Translations under genes and position numbers: made by a program
From: JAVDCA01 sp035293985
GTDB lineage: Bacteria > Pseudomonadota > Alphaproteobacteria > Rhizobiales > Xanthobacteraceae
Assembly (NCBI GenBank): GCA_035293985.1
Contig: DATGLS010000041.1
Span: forward strand, 24,800 to 88,799
Direction of reading: 5' to 3'
DNA: 64,000 nucleotides
Shown: one piece after another, positions 8,681-17,363 of the stretch
Position numbering within the stretch: the first letter of the stretch is position 1
Layout of the letters: each line of letters opens with the position of its first letter
Notes under the pieces: generated by a model
Told to the model about the DNA's origin: nothing
What the model saw: the letters and a program-made list of their open reading frames with translations, nothing else
Databases searched by the model: none

Positions 8681-9844
8681 ATGTACGCGCCCGCCAACGT
8701 GAAGACCAGCAAGGACTATCCGGTTCCCGATACCATGAAAGCGTGGGTGCTGGGCGACCCCGGCGAGCTCACCCTCAAGCAGAAACCGGTGCCGGTGCCG
8801 AAGCAGGCCGAGGTGCTGGTGCGCATCGACGCGGTGGCGATCTGCGCGACCGATCTGGAGAACATCTATCACGGCCCGCCCGCGATGATCCAAGGCGGCC
8901 TGCCGTTCAACAAGAACTGGACGCCCGGCCACGAGTACATGGGTACCGTGGTGGCGCTCGGCCCGGGCGTCGACGAGTATGAGATCGGCGAGCGCGTCAC
9001 CGTCGAGATCCACGCCGGCTGCGGCCAGTGCAAGCGCTGCCGCGAGGGCATGTACACGTCGTGCCACAACTACGGCCTCAACTACGGCGACGTCGACAAG
9101 GGCCACCGCGCCAACGGCTTCACGACCGATGGCGGCTTTTGCGAGTACCAGGTCAACCACATCAACACGTTGGTCTCGATCCCCGACGAGATGTCGGACG
9201 AGGAGGCGACCCTCGTGGTCACCGCCGGCACCGCCATGTATGGGCTCACCGAGCTCGGCGGTCTCGTCGCCGGCGAGAGCGTGGTCGTGACCGGGCCCGG
9301 CCCGATCGGGCTGCTCGGCGTCGCGGTCGCCAAAGCCATGGGCGCGAACCCTGTGATCCTCACCGGGACGCGCGACAACCGGCTCAAGATCGGCCTCGAG
9401 CTCGGCGCCGATCACGTCGTCAACGTGCGCAAGGAGAACGTGGTCGAGGCGGTCAAGCGCCTCAACGGCGGCAAGGGCGTCGACTACGTGGTCGAATGCT
9501 CGGCCGCGCCCGACGCCGTCAACGAGGCGGTGCACATGGTCAACCGCGGCGGCAAGGTGTGCCTCGCGGCCTTCACCCACGAGAAGACGCCGGTCGATAT
9601 CGCCCACATCGTGCGCAACAACATCTATCTCTACGGCATCCGCGGCGAGGGCAAGAGCGCGACCCACCGCGCCGAGGCGTTCATGCGCCAGAAGCGCTTC
9701 GATGCGACCAAGATCCACACGCACACGTTCGCGCTGGACGATCTGCCGACTGCGCTTCGCTACGCCAAGGACCGTGTCGACGACGCCATCAAGGTGGTGG
9801 TGAAGGCGCGCGGCGTCGCCGCGCACAAGGTCGCGGCGGAGTAA
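8681..9844 (+). CDS. Zinc-dependent medium-chain alcohol/polyol dehydrogenase
   Basis: 387 residues of the MDR superfamily. The catalytic zinc site is seen as ICATD and PGHEYMGTV, the structural zinc site as CGQCKRCREGMYTSC, and the nucleotide-binding motif as GPGPIGLLG. Such enzymes oxidise a secondary alcohol or polyol to a ketone with NAD(P). GCAGGAG lies seven bases before the ATG at 8681. Its place in a cluster with a Mo hydroxylase and an IolD-like enzyme suggests oxidation of a ring hydroxyl, but the substrate is inferred only from context. Confidence 0.9.
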   Translation: MYAPANVKTSKDYPVPDTMKAWVLGDPGELTLKQKPVPVPKQAEVLVRIDAVAICATDLENIYHGPPAMIQGGLPFNKNWTPGHEYMGTVVALGPGVDEYEIGERVTVEIHAGCGQCKRCREGMYTSCHNYGLNYGDVDKGHRANGFTTDGGFCEYQVNHINTLVSIPDEMSDEEATLVVTAGTAMYGLTELGGLVAGESVVVTGPGPIGLLGVAVAKAMGANPVILTGTRDNRLKIGLELGADHVVNVRKENVVEAVKRLNGGKGVDYVVECSAAPDAVNEAVHMVNRGGKVCLAAFTHEKTPVDIAHIVRNNIYLYGIRGEGKSATHRAEAFMRQKRFDATKIHTHTFALDDLPTALRYAKDRVDDAIKVVVKARGVAAHKVAAE

Positions 9845-9857
9845 CGCAAGACTTCGT

Positions 9858-9940
9858 AAGGTGGGCAAAGGCGCGGAACGCGCCGTGCCCACGCGCATTT
9901 CACAAGCCGGACGGCGGGCACGCTTCGCTTTGCCCACCTA
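9858..9940. repeat. Inverted repeat of the GGTGGGCAAAG family
   Basis: Begins AAGGTGGGCAAAGGCGC and ends CGCTTTGCCCACCTA, so the ends pair. A related copy (TTGCCCACCCTACGCGC) lies at about 24.59-24.70 kb. It fills the gap between the dehydrogenase and the FAD subunit gene. Confidence 0.6.
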
Positions 9941-9956
9941 CCACGATGGATGTCGC

Positions 9957-10877
9957 ATGCTGACCTGCGACGAATATGTCACGCCGGCCTCGCTCGACGA
10001 GGCGTTCGATGCCATGGACGCGCGGCGGGGCCGCTACCGGCTCGTCGCCGGCGCGACCGATACCTATCCGTGGGCGCGCGAGGGCAGGGCCGGGGACGTC
10101 GCGATCCCGGCGCTGATCGACATCAGCCGCATTCCCGAGTTGACCGAGCGTCGTGTCGACGACGCGCGTGTGCGGCTCGGCGCCGCGACGCCGCTGCAGC
10201 GCTTTCTCGATGATGGAGCGCTCGTGCGCGCGATGCCATGCATGCCGCGCTGCGCGGTGTGGTTCGCGGACGATCAGATTCGCGCCCAGGCGACCATCGG
10301 CGGCAACATCGTCAATGCCTCGCCGGCGGCCGACGGCACGCCGCCGCTGCTAGCCCATGACGCCGAGGTCGAGCTGGCGGCGCGGCGCGACGGCAGGATC
10401 GCTCGTCGCCGCGTGCGGCTCGACGCCTTCATCACCGGTCCCAACAAGACCGCGCTCGCCGAGGACGAGCTCCTCGTCGCCTTCGAATGCGCTGCGCTGC
10501 CGGGTTATGGCGGCAGCTTCGAGAAGGTCGGCCATCGCCGCTCGCTCGTCATCTCGCTCGTCTGTCTCGCCACCCTGGTCAAGCTCGACGCCAGCCGTCG
10601 GCGCTTCGACGATGTTCGGCTCGCGATCGCCGGCATCGGCCCGCGGCCGCAGCGCCTCACCGCAGTCGAGGAGTTTTTGCGCGGTGCCGAGATCAGCCCT
10701 GCACGGCTCGAAGAGGCGGCCGACATGCCGGCCGACCTCGTCGCCTCGCGCACGCGACAGGACTACCGCCGCGACGTGGTGCGCGGCTTCGTCATGCGTG
10801 GCCTGATCAATGCGGCCCAGCGCGCGGGCGCGGCGGCGGGTCTCGTTGCCGCCGAGCTGGAGGCCGCCTATGCGTGA
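9957..10877 (+). CDS. FAD-binding (medium) subunit of a xanthine dehydrogenase-family Mo hydroxylase
   Basis: 306 residues. FAD-binding motifs of the CoxM/XdhB type are visible: VAGATDTYPWAREG and TIGGNIVNASPAADGTP. The C-terminal CODH-like domain follows (about 190-290). The subunit carries electrons from the 2Fe-2S clusters to the final acceptor. Its last codons overlap the start of the next gene by eight bases (ATGCGTGA), indicating translational coupling to the Fe-S/Mo fusion. Confidence 0.9.
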   Translation: MLTCDEYVTPASLDEAFDAMDARRGRYRLVAGATDTYPWAREGRAGDVAIPALIDISRIPELTERRVDDARVRLGAATPLQRFLDDGALVRAMPCMPRCAVWFADDQIRAQATIGGNIVNASPAADGTPPLLAHDAEVELAARRDGRIARRRVRLDAFITGPNKTALAEDELLVAFECAALPGYGGSFEKVGHRRSLVISLVCLATLVKLDASRRRFDDVRLAIAGIGPRPQRLTAVEEFLRGAEISPARLEEAADMPADLVASRTRQDYRRDVVRGFVMRGLINAAQRAGAAAGLVAAELEAAYA

Positions 10878-12744
10878 TCTCGCGCTCGAGATGACGGTCA
10901 ACGGCCGCCGTGTCGCCCGGAGGGCGCAGCCGTGGCAGCGGTTGATCGACTTCCTGCGCGACGATCTCCACCTCACCGGCACCAAGGAGGGCTGCGGCGC
11001 CGGCGAATGCGGCACCTGTTCGGTGTTCGTCGACGGCGTGCTGGTCAAGTCGTGCCTGATGCCGGTCGCCAAGGCGCACGGCGCCAGGATAGAGACGGTC
11101 GAGGCGCTCGGCCGCAACGAGCTCTCGGTGCTGCAGAAGGCGTTCCACAAGGCGGGCGCGAGCCAGTGCGGCTACTGCATCCCCGGCATGGTGATGGCGG
11201 CGACCGCGGCGCTGCGCGCGAACCCGCTGGCGGGCCGCGAGGAGATCAAGGAGCGGCTCGGCGGCAACATCTGCCGCTGCACCGGCTATCAGAAGATCGT
11301 CGATGCGGTCGAGATGGCGCGCGACATCGCGCGCGGCGCGCTGCCGGCATCCGCGCTCGATGAGATCGCGGCGGAGGACGGTCGCTTCATCGGCGTCAAC
11401 GTGCGGCGGCTCGATGCGCCGTCGAAGGTGTCCGGCGCGCTGCGATATGCCGGCGACATGACAATGCCCGGCATGCTGCACGTGCAGGTGCTGCGCTCGC
11501 CGCATCCGCATGCGCGCATCGTGTCGCTCGATACGTCCGCGGCGGAGGCGATGCCGGGCGTCGAGGGCGTCATCACGTGCGACGACGTGCCCGGCGAGGA
11601 CGGTTTCGGCGTCTTCGTCAACGACCAGCCGGTGCTGGCGCGCGGCAAGGTGCGCTATGTCGGCGACGCGGTCGCGGCCGTCGCGGCCGAGGATCTGCTC
11701 ACCGCGAAACGCGCGCTGGAGCGGATCAAGGTCGCCTACGAGCCGCTGCCGGCAGTGTTCGATCCCGAGGCGGCATTGCGGCCGGGTGCGCCGGTGATCC
11801 ACGACTATGCGCCCGACAACATCACCAAGCACATCCCGATCCGCGTCGGCGACATCGAGCGCGGCTTCGCGGCCTCCGACCTGATCGTCGAGCAGATCTA
11901 CACGACGCAGCAGATCGAGCACGCCTATCTCGAGCCCGAGGCGGGGCTCGCCTATGTCGACCACGACGGCGTCGTCACCATCATCTGTCCCGACCAGAAC
12001 ATCACCCACCATCGCCACATGCTGGCGCGCATTCTCGCTTTGCCGATCAACAAGGTCCGCTTCATCATGAGCCCGGTCGGCGGCGGCTTCGGCGGCAAGG
12101 AGGACATGATCTACCAGGGCATGCTGGCGCTGCTGGCGATGAAGACGCGGCGCCCGGTGCGGCTGGTGTTCACCCGCGAGGAGTCGATCATCGCGACCGC
12201 CAAGCGGCATCCCTCGCGCACCTTTTACAAGATGGGCCTCACGCGCGACGGCCGCATTCAGGCGGTCGAGATGAAGATGATCTGCGATGGCGGCGCCTAC
12301 GGCCTCTCGACCGAGGGCGTGATGCGCAAGGCCGCGATCCTCGGTGCCGGGCCGTACAATATTCCCAACCTGAAGGTGGACACGATCGGCGTCTACACCA
12401 ACAACACGCCGTCCGGCGCCTTCCGCTCGTTCGGGGCGCTGCAGAGCCAGTTCGCGACCGAAAGCCACCTCGACATCTGCGCCGAGAAGCTCGGCCTCGA
12501 TCCGTTCGAGATCCGCCGCCGCAACGCCATGCGCGACGGCGCCGTGACGCACACCAGGCAGAAGCTGCGCTCCGTGAGCCTGCTCGCTGCGCTGAAAGCG
12601 GCCGAGGAAGCCTCCGGCTGGCAGGCGGGCGCGCCGATATCGCGCGGCGAGGTGCGGAAGGATTTGGCGAAGGACGGCGTGCGCCCGCCATGCGGCCTCG
12701 GCACGCGATTCGAAGCGCCGGCGAAGCAGAGCGAGATGGCGTGA
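10870..12744 (+). CDS. Fused 2Fe-2S and molybdopterin-binding subunit of a Mo hydroxylase, lacking the C-terminal Mo part
   Basis: 624 residues. Residues 1-160 carry two 2Fe-2S clusters (CGAGECGTCSVFVDG and CGYCIPGM with NICRCTGY). Residues 170-620 form the first part of the molybdopterin subunit, with PVGGGFGGKEDM and AFRSFGALQSQFATE. Family members continue for about 330 residues; here the frame ends at TGA after GTRFEAPAKQSEMA, and the remaining part is encoded from 12860 in another frame. The last 25-30 residues do not resemble the family and may come from inserted DNA. Whether the two pieces assemble into an active enzyme is unknown. Confidence 0.85.
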   Translation: MRDLALEMTVNGRRVARRAQPWQRLIDFLRDDLHLTGTKEGCGAGECGTCSVFVDGVLVKSCLMPVAKAHGARIETVEALGRNELSVLQKAFHKAGASQCGYCIPGMVMAATAALRANPLAGREEIKERLGGNICRCTGYQKIVDAVEMARDIARGALPASALDEIAAEDGRFIGVNVRRLDAPSKVSGALRYAGDMTMPGMLHVQVLRSPHPHARIVSLDTSAAEAMPGVEGVITCDDVPGEDGFGVFVNDQPVLARGKVRYVGDAVAAVAAEDLLTAKRALERIKVAYEPLPAVFDPEAALRPGAPVIHDYAPDNITKHIPIRVGDIERGFAASDLIVEQIYTTQQIEHAYLEPEAGLAYVDHDGVVTIICPDQNITHHRHMLARILALPINKVRFIMSPVGGGFGGKEDMIYQGMLALLAMKTRRPVRLVFTREESIIATAKRHPSRTFYKMGLTRDGRIQAVEMKMICDGGAYGLSTEGVMRKAAILGAGPYNIPNLKVDTIGVYTNNTPSGAFRSFGALQSQFATESHLDICAEKLGLDPFEIRRRNAMRDGAVTHTRQKLRSVSLLAALKAAEEASGWQAGAPISRGEVRKDLAKDGVRPPCGLGTRFEAPAKQSEMA

Positions 12745-12759
12745 TGATGATCCTGGAAG

Positions 12760-12815
12760 CGCCCCCTCATCCCGACCTTCTTCCCCTAAAGCGGGAAAAG
12801 GAGCGCAGGCACCGT
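12760..12815. repeat. Palindromic repeat lying between the two halves of the Mo subunit
   Basis: The stretch contains CCCCCTCATCCCGACCTTCT, then TTCCC and GGGAA separated by CTAAAGC, then AGGAGCGCAGGCACCG. The same kind of hairpin followed by GGAG(C/T)GCAGGC occurs at 61.26-61.30 kb, and a related hairpin at 31.94 kb. Its position inside what is one gene in relatives suggests the repeat, or DNA with it, was inserted there. Confidence 0.6.
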
Positions 12816-12859
12816 GCTCGCCTCACAGCTCAGGCGCTGAGCCCGGGAGGGCGGCGCTG

Positions 12860-13873
12860 ATGTCCCGCAAACGTGGACGCGGCGTGGCGGCGTGCTGGTA
12901 CGGGATCGCCCGCACCGCGACAATCGATCGTGCCGGCGCCTGGGCCGAGATCGACGACGGCGGCACTGCGAAGATCGTCACCGGGGTGACCGAGATCGGC
13001 GAGGGCATTCTCACGGTGCTGGCGCAGATCGCCGCGGAAGAGCTCGGCGTGCGGCCGCAGGACGTGACCATCGGCGACAACGACACCGCGCGCTCGCCCG
13101 AGGCCGCGCATGCGGGCGCGACGCGGCAGACCTACATGATCGGCAACGCGGTGGCGCTCGCCTCGGCCGAGGCGCGCCGGCGTCTCGTCGCCGTGGTGGC
13201 CCAGCACTGGGACGTCGAGCCCGACAAGATCGAGACCGCGAACGGGCAGGTGTTCGCGCCCGACACCAACCATCGCATGACCATGGGCGAGGCCGTGCAC
13301 CTGTGCAAATCGCGCGGGGTGGTGCCGCTCGGCTCGGCGGCCTTCGGCACGGATGCGACCGGGCTCGATCCGACCGACGGCAGCGGGCGGCCGTGGCAGG
13401 CCTATGTGTTCGGCTGCCAGGTCGCCGAGGTCGAGGTCGACACCGTGACCGGCGAGGTGCAGGTGCTGGGCATCTGGGCCGCGCACGACGTCGGCCGCGC
13501 CGTCAACCCGCGCGGCGTCGAGGGCCAGATCGAGGGCGGCATCGTGCAGGCGCTCGGGCAGGGGCTGATGGAGGACTACAAGCTCAGCGAGGGCCGCACC
13601 TCGACCAGCGGGTTCGCCAAGTACATCCTGCCGACGGCACTCGACGTGCCGCAGGTCACCTCGATCATCATCGAGGACCGCGATCCGCTCGGGCCGCTCG
13701 GCGTCAAAGGCATCGGCGAGCCCGCCATGGTGCCGACCATTCCGGCGATCACCAACGCGATCTACGACGCCGTCGGCGTGCGCATCACGTCGCTGCCGGC
13801 GACGCCCGAGAAGGTGCTCGCCGCAATTCGCGAAAAGGAGCGACGCGAAACGGCCGCATTGGCCGCGGAGTGA
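12860..13873 (+). CDS. C-terminal molybdopterin-binding part of the Mo hydroxylase (split-off gene)
   Basis: 337 residues matching the last third of CoxL/XdhA-type subunits: GRGVAACWYGI, GVTEIGEGILTVLAQIAAEE, AGATRQTYMIGNA, and the active-site glutamate motif VKGIGEPAMVPTIPAI. The catalytic Glu is therefore on this piece, while the 2Fe-2S clusters and first Mo domain are on the preceding one. An ATG with GGGAGG nine bases upstream gives it its own usable start, so it could be translated separately. The frame differs from the upstream part. Confidence 0.85.
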   Translation: MSRKRGRGVAACWYGIARTATIDRAGAWAEIDDGGTAKIVTGVTEIGEGILTVLAQIAAEELGVRPQDVTIGDNDTARSPEAAHAGATRQTYMIGNAVALASAEARRRLVAVVAQHWDVEPDKIETANGQVFAPDTNHRMTMGEAVHLCKSRGVVPLGSAAFGTDATGLDPTDGSGRPWQAYVFGCQVAEVEVDTVTGEVQVLGIWAAHDVGRAVNPRGVEGQIEGGIVQALGQGLMEDYKLSEGRTSTSGFAKYILPTALDVPQVTSIIIEDRDPLGPLGVKGIGEPAMVPTIPAITNAIYDAVGVRITSLPATPEKVLAAIREKERRETAALAAE

Positions 13874-13880
13874 AAACCGG

Positions 13881-13964
13881 CAGCGCGTAGCGCGGATGGA
13901 GCGTAGCGAAATCCGGGGGAAAGGCTGTCCCCGCATTCCGCTTCGCTCCATGCGGGCTAGAGAC
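13881..13964. repeat. Dispersed repeat of the GGATGGAGCGTAGCGAAATC type
   Basis: Reads AGCGCGGATGGAGCGTAGCG on the left and CGCTTCGCTCCATGCGGGCT on the right, so the ends pair. Related copies lie at 53.35-53.43 and 55.97-56.06 kb. Confidence 0.6.
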
Positions 13965-13997
13965 TACCAACGAAAGCATGTAACGGAGAGGTGTATC

Positions 13998-14999
13998 GTG
14001 CGTAACCTGATCTCGATTTCGCTCGCGCTCATTGCCGCGACATTTGCCTGCACCGCGCCCGCCGCGGCGCAAAACTACCCCACCCGCACCATCACGATGA
14101 TCGTGCCCTATCCGGCCGGCGGGCCGAGCGACGTGGTCGCGCGCATCATCGCCGACGGCATGAGCCGGCGGCTCGGCCAGACCATCATCATCGAGAACGT
14201 CGGCGGCGCCGGCGGCACCATCGGCACCGCGCGCGTCGCGGCCGCCGAGCCCGACGGCTACACGCTGCTCGCCGCCAGCATGGGCAGCCAGGTCGCGGCG
14301 CCTTCGCTCTATCCCAACCTGCGTTACGATCCGGTCAAGGATTTCGCGCCGATCGGCCTCTCGGCGCATGCGCCGGCCGCGATCGTCGCGCGCAAGGATT
14401 TTCCGGCAAAAAACCTGCGCGAGTTCATCGACTACGTGAAACAGCATGGCGACACGATCAGGCAGGGACACGGCGGCATCGGCGCGTCGTCGTACATGGC
14501 GGCGCTGCTGTTCACCTCCCAGCTCGGCCTCAAGCCGCAGCTGATCGGCTATCGCGGCACCGGCCCGGCGCTCAACGACCTCATGAGCGGGCAGATCGAC
14601 TTCTTCTGTGAGCAGGTCGTGAGTGTCGCGTCGGCCGTGAAGAGCGGCACCATCAAGGCTTATGCCGTCTCGGCCGACCAGGCCTTGCCGGCCTTGCCGG
14701 GCGTGCCGTCCGCGAAGGACGCCGGAGACCCGAAATGGCAGATGAGCATCTGGAGCGCGGTGTTCGCGCCGAAGAACACGCCGCAGGCGATCGTGGCGAA
14801 GCTCACGCAGGCTCTCGACGAGACGCTCGACGACCCGAAGGTGCGCGAGCGCCTGGTCGGCCTCGGCGGGCGCATTCCCGAGAAGGCCGAGCGCGGCCCG
14901 GATCAGCTCGCGACCTTGCTCAAGGCCGAGATCGCGCGCTGGGCGCCGATGCTCAAGCAGGCCACCGCGACGACCACGGGGGCAAGCACGGCGCATTGA
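13998..14999 (+). CDS. TctC/Bug-family periplasmic solute receptor
   Basis: 333 residues starting at a GTG with GGAGAGG upstream. Signal peptide VRNLISISLALIAATFACTA with cleavage near AAAQ. Family motifs: TITMIVPYPAGGPSDVVAR, QTIIIENVGGAGGTIGT, PDGYTLL and YRGTGPALNDLMSGQIDF. These receptors bind carboxylates or other small organic acids for tripartite tricarboxylate transporters, though many work without adjacent permease genes, as here. Its position inside the catabolic cluster suggests capture of the substrate or a related acid. Confidence 0.9.
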   Translation: MRNLISISLALIAATFACTAPAAAQNYPTRTITMIVPYPAGGPSDVVARIIADGMSRRLGQTIIIENVGGAGGTIGTARVAAAEPDGYTLLAASMGSQVAAPSLYPNLRYDPVKDFAPIGLSAHAPAAIVARKDFPAKNLREFIDYVKQHGDTIRQGHGGIGASSYMAALLFTSQLGLKPQLIGYRGTGPALNDLMSGQIDFFCEQVVSVASAVKSGTIKAYAVSADQALPALPGVPSAKDAGDPKWQMSIWSAVFAPKNTPQAIVAKLTQALDETLDDPKVRERLVGLGGRIPEKAERGPDQLATLLKAEIARWAPMLKQATATTTGASTAH

Positions 15000-15015
15000 A
15001 CGAGGAATTGAGCTG

Positions 15016-15120
15016 GTCATTGCGAGGAGGGCGCAGCCCGACGAAGCAATCTCGCGCCGCATAGACCTGCGCATGCGGATCGAGCTTGTTTCGGCGCGCA
15101 GCGCGCGCCCTCGTAATGAC
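15016..15120. repeat. Dispersed repeat GTCATTGCGAGG...CCTCGTAATGAC
   Basis: The ends GTCATTGCGAGG and CCTCGTAATGAC are nearly complementary. It ends directly before the GAGGGAG ribosome-binding site of the thiamine-diphosphate enzyme. The beginning of another copy is seen at 63.85 kb, apparently broken by an insertion sequence. Confidence 0.6.
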
Positions 15121-15133
15121 GAGGGAGTCTTTC

Positions 15134-17020
15134 ATGACCACCGACATTAAATCGCGCGGCGCCGCCATCCGGGGGCGCGCGAAGGCGATCCACGCGGCGG
15201 GCGGCATCGATGCCGCGATCGCGAGCGGGCGCCTCGCCAAGGCGATCGACACGACGCTGTCGGAGGCGCTGGTGCTCGGGCTGCTGCGCCAGGGCGTGCG
15301 CAAATATCTCGCGATCTTCGGCCACGGCTCGACCGATCTGGGCGAGGTGCTGCGCGTCTACGACGCCGAGGGCGTGACGCGCACGTGGAACTTCCGCAAC
15401 GAGGTCGAGATGGCGCATGCGGCGACCGCGCTCGCCTGGCAATACGGCGAGACGCCGGCGGTGGTCACCTCGATCGGGCCCGGCGCCATGCAGGCGCTCG
15501 CCGGCTCGCTCGCGGCGGCCTCGAACGGCGTCGGCGTCTATCACATCTACGGCGACGAGACGACCTTCGGCGAAGGCTACAACATGCAGCAGGTGCCGAA
15601 GGAGGAGCAGGGCCTGTTCGGCCAGCTCACCGCCGTCATGGGCCGCTCCTACGTGCTGCATACGCCGCAGGCGATCCGCGACGCGCTGCGCCGCGGTGCG
15701 CTCACGGTGCATCACCCCTATCGGGCCGGGCCGTTCTACCTGCTGCTGCCGCTCAACACCCAGCCGGCGCCGCTCACGCTCAACCTAGCCAGCCTGCCGC
15801 AGCGGCCCGCGCTGCCCGCCCTGGCGCCCGCCGGCGACGATGAGATCGCCGCGGCGGCGCGCGTCATCGCGGCGGCGAAGCGGCCGGCGATCAAGGCCGG
15901 CGGCGGCACGCGCGGCCACGACGCGGCGCTGCTGCGGCTCGCGCGCGCCGCCGGCGCGGCCGTGGTGCTGTCGCCGGGCTCGACCGGTGTCGTTCCGGAT
16001 CACGATCCGCACAACATGCATGTCGGCGGCTCGAAGGGCTCGATCAGCGGCAATTTCGCCATGGCGGAGGCGGACCTGGTGATGGTCGTCGGCTCGCGCG
16101 CGGTGTGCCAGGCCGACTGCTCGGGCATCGGCTGGAAGTCGGCGCAAGGGGTGATCAACATCAACGGCGACCTCGCCGACGCGACGCACTACAACAAGAC
16201 GCTGGCGCTCACCGGCGACATCACGGCGGTGGCGGAGCGGCTGACTGCCCATCTGGAGAAGCTCAAGGCGAGCGCCAACAAAGCCGAATGGCTGGCGCGC
16301 TGCGCCGCCAAGAAAGCCGAGTGGTCGGCCTACCGGCAGGTGCGCTTTGAGACAGCGCCGCTCAACGATCCGGTCTGGCAACGGCCGGTGCTCACCCAGC
16401 CGGCCGCCATCAAGGTGGTGGCGGACTTCGCCAAGGCGATCGGGGCGGCGAAGTTCTTCGATGCCGGTGACGTGCAGGCGAACGGCTTCCAGATCGTCGA
16501 GGACGACCGCACCGGCGACACCTACACCGAGACCGGCGCCTCCTACATGGGCTTTGCGGCGAGCGCGCTCCTGGCCTCGGCGCTGGCCGACAAGCCGCGC
16601 TACGGCATCGCGTTCTGCGGCGACGGCTCCTTCATGATGAACCCGCAGGTGCTGATCGACGGCGTCGAGCACGGCCTGCGCGGCACCATCGTCATCTTCG
16701 ACAACCGCCGCATGGCCGCGATCACCGGCCTGCAGCTCGCCCAATACGGCGAGGGTTTTCGCACCGGCGACGGCGTCGCGGTCGACTATGTGCGGCTCGC
16801 GAGCGCGGTCGCGGGGGTGAAGGCTCTGCACGGCGGGTTTTCGGCGGACGAGTTGCGACGGGCGCTTGCCGACGCGAGGGCGCATGACGGGCTCGCGGTG
16901 GTGCATGTGCCGGTCTATTGCGGGCCGGACGAGCTCGGCGGGCTCGGGGCGTGGGGGCAGTGGAACGTGGGGAACTGGTGCGAGGACGTGCAGCGCGAGT
17001 GGGTGGAGCAGGATTTGTGA
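15134..17020 (+). CDS. Thiamine-diphosphate enzyme similar to IolD (cyclic dione hydrolase)
   Basis: 628 residues with the three-domain layout of ThDP decarboxylase/acetolactate-synthase proteins. The activating glutamate is Glu90 (FRNEVEMAHAATALAW), and the cofactor/metal motif GDGS is at 496-499, followed by FDNRRMAAITGLQ. Length and motifs are closest to IolD, which hydrolytically opens 3D-trihydroxycyclohexane-1,2-dione in inositol degradation. No other iol genes are present, so a different cyclic dione may be the substrate. Start at ATG 15134 with GAGGGAG upstream. It is the last gene of the IclR-led cluster. Confidence 0.85.
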   Translation: MTTDIKSRGAAIRGRAKAIHAAGGIDAAIASGRLAKAIDTTLSEALVLGLLRQGVRKYLAIFGHGSTDLGEVLRVYDAEGVTRTWNFRNEVEMAHAATALAWQYGETPAVVTSIGPGAMQALAGSLAAASNGVGVYHIYGDETTFGEGYNMQQVPKEEQGLFGQLTAVMGRSYVLHTPQAIRDALRRGALTVHHPYRAGPFYLLLPLNTQPAPLTLNLASLPQRPALPALAPAGDDEIAAAARVIAAAKRPAIKAGGGTRGHDAALLRLARAAGAAVVLSPGSTGVVPDHDPHNMHVGGSKGSISGNFAMAEADLVMVVGSRAVCQADCSGIGWKSAQGVININGDLADATHYNKTLALTGDITAVAERLTAHLEKLKASANKAEWLARCAAKKAEWSAYRQVRFETAPLNDPVWQRPVLTQPAAIKVVADFAKAIGAAKFFDAGDVQANGFQIVEDDRTGDTYTETGASYMGFAASALLASALADKPRYGIAFCGDGSFMMNPQVLIDGVEHGLRGTIVIFDNRRMAAITGLQLAQYGEGFRTGDGVAVDYVRLASAVAGVKALHGGFSADELRRALADARAHDGLAVVHVPVYCGPDELGGLGAWGQWNVGNWCEDVQREWVEQDL

Positions 17021-17363
17021 TTTGTCGGCGGGGCTCCGGGCTGCCGCTGCCATTTTAGATGAAGGATCGCACTAGGTACGCTGCTTGTAAACAACAACGG
17101 ATTTACAAGCGCGGTTCGGTGGGCGCAGTCCGCGGCGTGAAGGGCGCTGTTGCCGCTGGGTTCGTTCGGCCAAAATGCCGGGGCGGCCGGCGGCATTTGC
17201 GCCGGTGTAGGCCTCATTGAAATCATTGATGTTATCCCGAATGGGTTTGTTCTGCCGTTCTGCCCGTTCTGCCGTTCTGCGAAAACGCTCGCGGCCACGT
17301 TGGCAGGCTCCGCGCCATGCGTCGTGCGCATAGACGACGTGACCGCGAGATACGGAGCAGCGC
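17021..17363. other. Intergenic region with a stem-loop and short direct repeats
   Basis: About 340 bases without a convincing gene. GCTTGTAAA (17083-17091) and TTTACAAGC (17102-17110) form a perfect 9-base stem with a 10-base loop. A TCTGCCGTTCTGCCCGTTC-type direct repeat lies around 17250-17280. No T-run follows the stem, so it may be an operator rather than a terminator. Confidence 0.5.

Noticed and set aside
17250..17280. A CRISPR-like set of short direct repeats (TCTGCCGTTC)
   Set aside because: The units are only about 10-13 bases, directly abutting and too few.
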